From positions 1 to 62,140 of the forward strand of contig NZ_PPFX01000025.1 of NCBI RefSeq assembly GCF_002898515.1: a stretch of DNA of 62,140 nucleotides. The letters run 5' to 3'. The first letter of the stretch is position 1. Each line of letters begins with the position of its first letter. This DNA comes from Geothermobacter hydrogeniphilus. Its GTDB lineage: Bacteria; Desulfobacterota; Desulfuromonadia; Desulfuromonadales; Geothermobacteraceae. Shown piece after piece: positions 1 to 8,800 of the stretch. Below the pieces are notes generated by a model. The model made no database searches and was not told the DNA's origin. It saw nothing but the letters and a program-made list of their open reading frames with translations. Both the position numbers and the translations under genes were made by a program.

Positions 1-2689
1 AGGGGGCGGTGACATCGAGCTGCTTGTTTTTACTGGCCACGCCGGCGACACCGGCATCGGTGCCGAGGGCGTTGTTGACGGTAATGCTGTTGCTCACCGG
101 ACCGACGATGTCGCCACAGTCGGGGTCGGTGCCGGTCACTTCGAAGGTGACCGCCTGCGGACCGGTGGTGCCATAGGCGCTGGAATCCCAGGGGCTGGTG
201 ACGGTGGTGCCGTTGATCTTGTAGGTGAAGCTGCCGACGTTGCCGGTGGTGCTGAACAGGGTGGTCAGATCGACCGCGGTGCCGCCGACGGTCTGGCCGG
301 GGGCGATGGTGATGGTCGACGGGGTGCCGTCAACACAGGTGTTGTCGATGGTGACCCCGGTGAGCTGGACGGCGTTGACCACGGTGCCGCAGTCGGGATC
401 GGTGCCGGTAACATCAATGGTGACGGTGGTTTCGGCGGCCGAGGTGCCGCAGGCGCTGGTATCCCAGCTGTATTCCCAGCGGGAGGTGGTGCCGTTCCAG
501 GTCATCGCCGCACCGGTGACGTTACAGGCGCTGCTGCCGCCGATGGTGACACTCACCCCGGTCAGGGTCGCCGGGGCGGTCTCGACGCCGACTGCGGTCT
601 GGATGGTGACCACGCCGGTCGCGGGGCTCGGATTGGTGGTCGTCAGGGTCGCCACGTCCTTGTCGGTGGTATCGAAGGCGGCCGCCGCCGACTGTGCCGT
701 CAAGGTGCCGCAGGTTCCGGTACCCTGGGCACGGAAAATGACGTTGCCGGTGATACAGGAAGTCGGCGTGTAGGTGGCGCCATTGGCGAACCAGGCACTC
801 CAGGTCGCGCCACCGTCCTCACTCCAGCTGACCTGGATACCGGTAGCGGTACCTGTCGCGGTGACAGTAACCGGGCCGGTAATCGGCGTGGTGGTCGGGG
901 AAAATGTCGGGGCGTTGAGGGTCGCGGTCTCGGTGCAGGAACTCCAGGTGAACGCCTGGCTGTTGCCCGGAGTGGTGGTGCCGCCGACATAGTAAACAGT
1001 GCCGCACTCGGGGTCGGTGCCACGGGCATAGAGATTGTAGCTGTTGCCGTTGGTCAGGATGGCTGAGGCCTCCTGCGGGTCGGGGTTCCAGGCCAGGCGC
1101 TCAACCTCAGTGGCACGGGCAGGACCTGAAATCACAATATCATCCAGTGCGGTGTCACATCTCCAACTTGATGAAATTGTACGGAATCGCACCTCCAAAT
1201 TATTGCTGGTATAGGCGGACAGATCGACGTTTTGATTTACCCAGACATCTCCGCTATTGGGATTGTTGGTTCGAGACCAGACCGAATTGGTCCAGTTGGT
1301 GCCGCCATCGGTGGAAACGTCGACATGTAATTCGCAGCTGAGATCCGTATCGGTATTCATGTTCCACCAGAAGTCAAGATTCAGCGCATAGGTCGAACCA
1401 TCAAGGACATTACTGGTCAGCCAGTAGGTTTCAGGATAGGAACCGCTACTTGACTCGGTGTATGCGTAATACCCTCCTCCCGTATGGTCTCCGCTCGGCC
1501 CCACATTGCTGGAAGGGGTGGTATTGGCGTCCAACAACCAGTTGTTGGAGGTATTGGTATCTGAGGGTATCCAGTTCCCAAAGTTGTTCGCATCAAAATT
1601 ATCGGTCTGACTGAACGGTGCCCCGCCACCCGTACCTTCGGTCACGCGAAATTCGAGATTCATCAGATCTACCGGGGTGACCATGCTCGCGCCGCTGAAA
1701 TCACCTGCCGCAGTATTGACGCCATTGAAGCTGATCGAGGAAGGTGTCAACTCGGTACAGGCCGGTGTCGTGACATTGGCGACATTCGAATCAGCACTGT
1801 CACAGGCCCCGGTATTGTTGTGACCACGCACCGTATAACTGTAAGCCGTTCCTGCCGCGACAGTGCTGTCGGTATAGGAACCAGTGGTGACGTTGGTGGC
1901 GATCTGGGTTCCACCGCGATAGATGGTGTAGTAGTCGTTGTTGGTACCGTCGTAGGTCCAGGTCAGGTCGACCTGGGTCGGGCTGGTGGCGTTGGCAGCC
2001 AGGTCGGTGGGGGCGGAGGCAGAGCAGGCAGCCGTTTCGGTAACCTCTAAAGTCCCCCCGCTACGGCCACTCGGAGCAGTATAGTCATAACCGGGATAAA
2101 ATCTTTCATCACCCGTGCCATCGAGTGCCACACCAACACGAACACCAAGATACCCGCCGGCCGGAACGGTGATTGACTGTGCCGAGATATCAATATCTTC
2201 CGGACAGCGTGTCCCATCGGCACAACTGGTTGTCCATCCAGTTTGGGACGCAGCAGCAACCTCATTGCCACTGCTGTCCAATGCGAAAAGTTGTACCCAG
2301 TTATTAATATTATGTCGAGGGGTTGCCGTATAGGTAACACCGGTTACAGTTGTCGCAGATGCATAAGGGGTCGGAAGCACCGATTCACTGTAGGTTGGAC
2401 TGGTTGCATTTGTAAAACGGTAGCTAGTTGCGCACAGGTCACCTGAATTGGTAGACAACTCTGCCTTGTAAAAATCACTCGGAGTCGTCAAAGAACAGGC
2501 ACTGCCACTGTCAGTCGGTCCCCAAGCTAGACCATTAAGGGTGCCAGTTGCCAGTTTTTCATAATACAAAACGGCCTCTGCTGACCCGACCATGCCGGTT
2601 GTTCCCAAGAGAACCATAGTCAGAACGGCCACCAAGGCCAGGTGTGCAAATCTGAACATCCCGGTTTTCCTCCAGATTCCATCCTTCAT
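1..2689 (-). CDS. Secreted FnIII / jelly-roll-like repeat protein, 3' end outside window
   Basis: An uninterrupted minus-strand frame of 896 codons runs from ATG 2689 to the left edge with no stop, so the C-terminus is missing. A second in-frame ATG at 2659 has an equally good or better ribosome site (GGAGG, 9 nt upstream) and begins a clean Sec signal peptide ending near GSAEA. After the signal come a beta-rich region, a fibronectin type III domain (about residues 220-305), a MAM/jelly-roll-like domain with paired Cys (about 345-520), and at least three Ig-like repeats, several carrying a TDP-x-CG motif. No CxxCH is present. It lies last in the visible cytochrome operon, about 210 bp after the giant cytochrome. 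I infer a secreted scaffold or adhesin for the extracellular cytochromes. Certain as a gene; function unknown. Confidence 0.85.
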   Translation of the reverse strand, partial: MKDGIWRKTGMFRFAHLALVAVLTMVLLGTTGMVGSAEAVLYYEKLATGTLNGLAWGPTDSGSACSLTTPSDFYKAELSTNSGDLCATSYRFTNATSPTYSESVLPTPYASATTVTGVTYTATPRHNINNWVQLFALDSSGNEVAAASQTGWTTSCADGTRCPEDIDISAQSITVPAGGYLGVRVGVALDGTGDERFYPGYDYTAPSGRSGGTLEVTETAACSASAPTDLAANATSPTQVDLTWTYDGTNNDYYTIYRGGTQIATNVTTGSYTDSTVAAGTAYSYTVRGHNNTGACDSADSNVANVTTPACTELTPSSISFNGVNTAAGDFSGASMVTPVDLMNLEFRVTEGTGGGAPFSQTDNFDANNFGNWIPSDTNTSNNWLLDANTTPSSNVGPSGDHTGGGYYAYTESSSGSYPETYWLTSNVLDGSTYALNLDFWWNMNTDTDLSCELHVDVSTDGGTNWTNSVWSRTNNPNSGDVWVNQNVDLSAYTSNNLEVRFRTISSSWRCDTALDDIVISGPARATEVERLAWNPDPQEASAILTNGNSYNLYARGTDPECGTVYYVGGTTTPGNSQAFTWSSCTETATLNAPTFSPTTTPITGPVTVTATGTATGIQVSWSEDGGATWSAWFANGATYTPTSCITGNVIFRAQGTGTCGTLTAQSAAAAFDTTDKDVATLTTTNPSPATGVVTIQTAVGVETAPATLTGVSVTIGGSSACNVTGAAMTWNGTTSRWEYSWDTSACGTSAAETTVTIDVTGTDPDCGTVVNAVQLTGVTIDNTCVDGTPSTITIAPGQTVGGTAVDLTTLFSTTGNVGSFTYKINGTTVTSPWDSSAYGTTGPQAVTFEVTGTDPDCGDIVGPVSNSITVNNALGTDAGVAGVASKNKQLDVTAP

Positions 2690-2813
2690 AGCCGTCCTCA
2701 CCTCATTATCGTTTACTTTATTCACAGTTTCTTCATTCACTTGTCGATTGCATGAGCCCAAAAAAACGTCCCGAAATCGTCTCTTCATTGTTCAGATTCT
2801 CCTTCGGGAAGTT

Positions 2814-2856
2814 GCCAGGAACCGGGGGACCGAAGCCCCCCGGCCGGCGTTCTGGC
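2814..2856 (-). other. Strong intergenic hairpin between giant cytochrome and FnIII gene
   Basis: CCGGGGG pairs with CCCCCGG around a CUUCGG-type loop (2822-2843), and outer GCCAG/CTGGC arms extend the stem to 2814-2856. No T-tract follows on the minus strand, so it looks more like an mRNA processing or stability element, or an attenuator that sets the ratio of the flanking genes, than a terminator. Confidence 0.5.
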
Positions 2857-2899
2857 TGATCTTCCCAAGCTGTTTCAGACCGCGCACTGGTCTCACTCC

Positions 2900-5800
2900 T
2901 TACTTGGGAAGCTGGTTATGACACAGGTCACAGGATGCCCCGGTGGCCCCCCAGGTAGCGGGGTTACCGTTGTGACAGGTGACCGTACAGTTCTTGGTGG
3001 TGCCGGTCCACATGGTCGCGGTGTCGAGCTTGACACCCTGGTCATGAGAAGTGGCACCAGCCTTGTAGCCGTTAGTCCGCGTCCAGTTGTTGTTCAGTTC
3101 CGGCTCGCCCGGAGTGAAATTACGAACCTGGGCCTTGGACCGCAACGGGTTGACCGGAGCGAAGACCACGTCCTTGGTGCCGTTGACATGGAAGGACTTG
3201 TCCAAGTCGGCACTGGTGATCACGGTCTTGTCGGTCGCTGATCCGGTGCTGCCATGACAACTGACGCAGGCGGTGTTGTTGCCGTTGTACCACTGGCTGA
3301 CGGTACTGTTATGACAAACCGCACAGGTGATGGTCAGGGCGGTCCCGACATCACCATGGCCGGCACCGCTGGCACCGGCTTCGGCCAGCTTGCCGGTGGT
3401 CCCGCTGTAAACGTCATCGCTGTGGATGCCGATGACATGCTTCGGATGGCTGCTGGTGGTCGGCTGGTTGCCGTGGCAGTTCTGGCAGTAGTCGCCGTTG
3501 GGATTAGTGAAACTGCCTGTCAGGAAGTCCGGGCTGCTGCCGGCAGCGACATTGACACCATCACTGTGACAGTAGATCGCCGAACAGGTGCCGCCGCTGT
3601 AGGCGGCAGACGCGTCATTCTTGCCCTTGATGCTGCTCGGGGCATCAGACGGCGTCAGGACCACATCCAGGATACCATTCTGGTGGTTGGCACTGTTGGT
3701 CGGATGACAGAGTCCGCAACCGAAGTCATAGTTGGCAGCGGTTGAGTGATCCACCGTGTCACCATAGGCGGTGGCCGCCGAAGCGACATGCTTGGCATGA
3801 GCCCCGACGCGGTTATTGAAGGTATAGCTGCCGACGGTATTGGAGTTGTTGCTGCCGCCGGTGGCCAGGTGGCAGGTGTTGCAGTCCGCCGCCGGGCCCG
3901 CCAGGCCATTGGCCGGGAAGTGGGCCGAAGTGCCGAGCGTATGTGTTGCGTCATTGGTATGACAGATATTGGTGCAGTTGCCGGCCGCCATGTCGTAGCC
4001 GACAGTATCGTTCATTTCCACCGCATGGGCGGGAGTCCCGAGTTCAGTCGGGCTGCCGAGGGGCGAACTGGTATCGTGATAGGTCGCGACATCGTATGGC
4101 GCGTTCGGGCGGACATGGCAGGTGGAACAGTTGCCGTGGGTGCCGTTATTGATCGCCGTCTTGGTGCTGTGATCCGGGGTCATACCGGCCCGCCAGTTAT
4201 TGAGATAACCGTGGCAGACGTTACAGCGCGGGGCGCCGACAGCATTAGACGTTGAATCGGCATCCTTGCTCCACAACCGCTGCCATGTGCCGCCATCACT
4301 GTGACAGTTGGAGGCACAGGAATCGTCGGTACCGCTGGCAGCCTGGGTAAAGGCGGTGATATTACCGCTGACGCTGATACCACGATCAGTATTGACCGCG
4401 CTGTCGGCTGCAAAGGTCCCGTTGATGTGCGTTGAAGCGCCGGTGTTGTCAATCGCCGGCAGGCTGTTATGGCATTCGGTACAGCCGGTACCGAGGGTAT
4501 TGTCATGAACCTGAACCTCGGTCGGGTTGTTGACCACGGTGTGCAGACCGGTGTTCGGGTTGGCTCCGGCGGCACCCGGGGTATGACACATGGTACAGGT
4601 GCTGGTGCCGGCGTCGTACCAACCGTAGGTTCCGGTTCCGGTCACCTTGCTGTTATGGCAGTCGATATTGGAGCAACTGCCGGCCGCGTAGGACGCGTCA
4701 GGATCAGCAACCCCCCAGAGGCTCTTGGCATGACGCACATTGTCCTTGTCGACAAAGACCTCGGCCGGCAGGTTGGCAGTGGAACCATGATCGCTGTCAT
4801 TGGTGTTCGCAGCATGACAGTATTCACAGAGCGCCTTCTGCGCGGCATCAGCGGTCGGCTGGTCAAGCAGTTGCACCGCCGTCATGCCGTAAACCCGCTC
4901 AGCCAGAACATTCATATGCTTGAGGTGACGTCCGGCGTCATCCGGACCGGCCGCTCCGTCATTGCCGTCAGGCCAGTAGTTGGCGGCATTGGTGCCGATG
5001 GTACCGCCACCATGACAACCGTTGCAGCCGCTCGGTTTGAAGATCGGGGTGCTGGTGTGGCTATGGCAGGTAGTACAGATCTGGCCGGCGTTGTGCGTGG
5101 TCAGTTGCTCGGTGGTGCGGTTGAAGTGCTGCACCTCGGCCGGATCATGGCAGACCTGACAGACCCCCTGATTGGCGGCATTGGCATAACTACTGCGCAG
5201 AGTTTTATCAGCAAATCCACTGACAGTGCGGGTCTGGATGGTGGAAGCGATCATCGCATCCTGACCACCGTTCTGACCATGCTGATCGTGACAGGTAACA
5301 CAGGTCAAGGCATCACTGGATGTACCACCGGCCGTCTGGGTGTTGGCATAGTGAACGGCGGAATTCGGCACGCCGGTGTGGCAGGCGTTGCAGAAACCGT
5401 TCGGGTCGACGTTGTAATCCTTGCCACCGATGGTATTGAGGCGGTTGGTGGTGTACCCGATATGGTCGCCGGCGTGGTCATGGCAATCGACGCAGGCCTT
5501 GCCGACTCCGGTCTTGCCGTGACCATTGTTGTCATAGGCGGTGCCGGCCCGAACCGGGGCCAGGGCGCCGTCAACATTCGCCTGGTTGTAATCACCATGA
5601 CAGGATTCGCAGGCCACCGGCCCACCGGCGGACCAGGTCGCCTTGGCACCGGTTGCGGCAAGGTTGACCGCCGAGGTCCCACCATGACAGGTATCGCAGA
5701 CGGTAACGGTGGTATCGGTGCCGATAGCGCCGCTGGCAACTTCTGCACCGCCGGCGAAGGTGATGGTGCCGTTGATGTGGGTCGTCTGTCCGGCCATGCT

Positions 5801-8800
5801 GGTGTTTCCGGCATTGGCGGCATGACAACGGCCGCAATTGGTGGACCCGCCGACCTTGGCATAGGGCCCGTACTTGATGTTGCCGTCAAGGTGAGTCGCG
5901 TGGGCACCGGTGGTGGGCATGTTGTTGTGACACAACAGGCAATTCTGGATATTGGTGGTGCCCCAGGTATAGGTGCTGTTGTTGGGGGCACCGCCCTGAC
6001 CGTTGTTGTGGCAGGCGGTGGTGCCGCAGGAGCCGTAGCCGCTATTCGGCAGGGCCACTTCACCCGAGTACTTGCCATCCACGACCGGACTCAGCTGGGC
6101 ACCGGTGATCACCGTACCGCCGAACTGCACCGCCTGGTTGACGGTGGTCGGGGCAGTGGTCTTGATGAAGTGACCATAATTACCTGTATTGTCGGGGTGA
6201 CACTTATCGCAGGTAACAGTCAGACCGAAAGTCGCCGTAGCGTTGAGATGGTTGCCGTGGGTTCCGGTCGCCATCTTGGTGCCGGGCTGGTCGTCGCCGT
6301 GACAGAGTGCACAGGACGCTACATCAGTATCCCAGTCAGCACTCTGGGTGCTGTTGGACGGATCATGACAATAGGTGTTCGAACAGGTATTGTTAACATC
6401 GTCAAAGGTGTTGCCGGCCTGATCGAAACTGCTGTCATCGACAGTGGCATTATCGGCCACCGGGGTTGCCTTGTTGGTAAGAGTTTCACCCTGGTTGGCA
6501 CCGGCCGCACCGGAAGCGTTGAGACCGGAGATGTGGCTGGTATCCGTCGGCAGGGTTGTTCCGGCGCTGTGACAGTTGTCGCAGGTCAGCCCCTGAGTCG
6601 TCACATGGGCGGCATGGGCTCCGGTCGCGGGCGCGGCATTGGCAATATTATTGTCATTGGTACCGTTGTTGTGACAGGCAGTGCAATTCAGGCCGTTGGT
6701 ATCGGTCCAGAAACCGTCCGCAGCACTGGAACCGTGACAGGCCGAAGCACATCCGCTGGCAGCAGCGGTAATTCCCGGCTGGAGCTGAATAGTGCCGTCC
6801 TGATGGGTACCGCTGCCACCATCACCGCCTGTCGGGGTGTAGGTATTGACATCGGGTCCGTGACAAATGACACATTCAGACACATCAGCATCAATCGAAC
6901 CGGTGATATCAATATGGGCCGTATGGGTCGGTCCGACATAACTCAGATCACCATGACAGGAAGAACAGCCACTGGCCGGTTGCCATGTTCGAACCCCACC
7001 GGCAGCGTGACAACTGACGTTGTTACAGGAGGACGGAACTCCGGCGGTGTAAGTTCCTACGGTGACAGGGGTACCGTTGTAGTTACCGCCGGGAACGAAA
7101 TCATTCCAGTTGCCGTTGAGGTGGTTGCCACCAGCCTTGATCGAGCTGTTGCTGGCAGCGGTATTGGCATGGCAGGTGGTACAGGCCATCCCATTGCTGA
7201 CGCGGGTGGCACCCATGTGAGCGGCATGGTCACCGCTGGCAGGCCAGGGATTTCCGGCTGCCGGAGGATTGCCGGTATCCACGTGACAGGTACTGCAGTT
7301 GAACCCGGTACCGTTCCAGACCGGAGAAGCGATCACGCTGCCCGGGTTTGGTCCTCCGGGAGCATTGCCGCCTTCAGTATGGCAAACCTTGGAATTACAG
7401 GAACCATAAGGAGCACCTACTCCGGTATCTCCGTTATAACCAAGACCGATAAGCGGATCGGCGTTGGCGATGATATCAACAGTATTGTTCAGATGCGCGG
7501 TATTGGTTCCGCCAGCTGTCGTATCGACATGGCACTTGAAACAGTCAATATTGTCACCGATTTCCGCAGCATTATTAACATGTGATCCATGCGCATTACT
7601 GGCCATGGCATCACCGGATGCGGGCAGCCCGCCATGACAGAGAGTACAATTGCCGGTACTGTTGCTGGTATCCCAGTCGGCAGCATGCGTGTCACCGGAA
7701 GGATTGTGGCAGGCGGTATTGGCGCAGGTGTTGTTGGCGTCATCCCAGGTGGTGACGACGACATTGGCTTCATCAGCGACAGCCTGAGCCATGTCCTGCA
7801 GGATCTGCAGGTCGGTGCCGGCGACACTGCTGACATGTGTCTGATCAGTCGGCATCGGAGCGCCATGACAGGTTGTGCAGTCAACACCGGTCAGGGCAAC
7901 ATGTTTACTGTGAGCGAGGCCGTCGCCACCACCATCTGCCGGCGGTTGGCCGTGACAGGCGTCACAGGCGATGGTACCGCTGTTCCAGACCGCGGCCTTG
8001 CCGCTGGTGGTGCTGTGGCAGGCGGCGCTACAGGTCACCGCCGGAGTGGTGCCGCCGTCAGCGATGCCGGCCGCAAAATCAACCGTACCATTCTGATGCA
8101 GTCCGCCGCCGCCGCCGGTGAGGGTGTACGGGTCAGCGCCATTGACCTGGGCACCATGGCAGGCCGCACAGTCACTCTTGTCGGCGTCAATAATGCCACC
8201 GTTCTTGTTGACATGCGCCGGGTGACCGTTGCTGGCAATGGTGCCAGCATGACAACCTTCACATGTCGTTGCACTGGCCTTGAAGGCGACCGATGCGTCG
8301 TTGTGGTTGTGACATGTGGTACAGACAGTCGTGCTGTTGTGACCATCGGCGGTGGTGCGATTGTAGTGGTTGATACCGCCGGTACCGCCGGCCGGATCAT
8401 GGCAGACCTGGCAGATACCGGTGTTGCTGGCATTCCAGTAGCTCGAAGCCTGGGTCTTGTCTGTGAATCCGGTCACGGCAGCAGGGGCCTTGGCACCGGC
8501 CGGACCGACACTGCTCAGCAGCATGGCATCGAAGCCGGCGCCGACGCCGTTGCCATGCGGCTCATGACAGAAATAGCAGGTATTGGCATTGGTGCTGACC
8601 GTAGCGGTGAAGTGAGCCGCCTTGGGACCATGACAGGTCTGACAGAAGGCGTCATCAGCAACAACGGTGGAACCACCGGTCAACTGCGGATCTCCGCTGG
8701 TGGCGTCGAAATGCTTTCCGGCCGTGGTGTCGTGGCACCCGGTACAAGTGGGGCCGGCAATGCTGGCCTTGCCGTGACCGAGAGTGCCGAAGCTGTTCTG

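Noticed and set aside
4469-7585. Long plus-strand open frame (about 1038 codons) opposite the giant cytochrome, with others at 7589-9166 and 9194-9724
   Set aside because: They are antisense shadows. The codon pattern of the cytochrome leaves the opposite strand free of stops; the predicted products are Gly/Val/Thr-rich without motifs, while the minus strand has regular CXnCH motifs, a signal peptide and a ribosome site.
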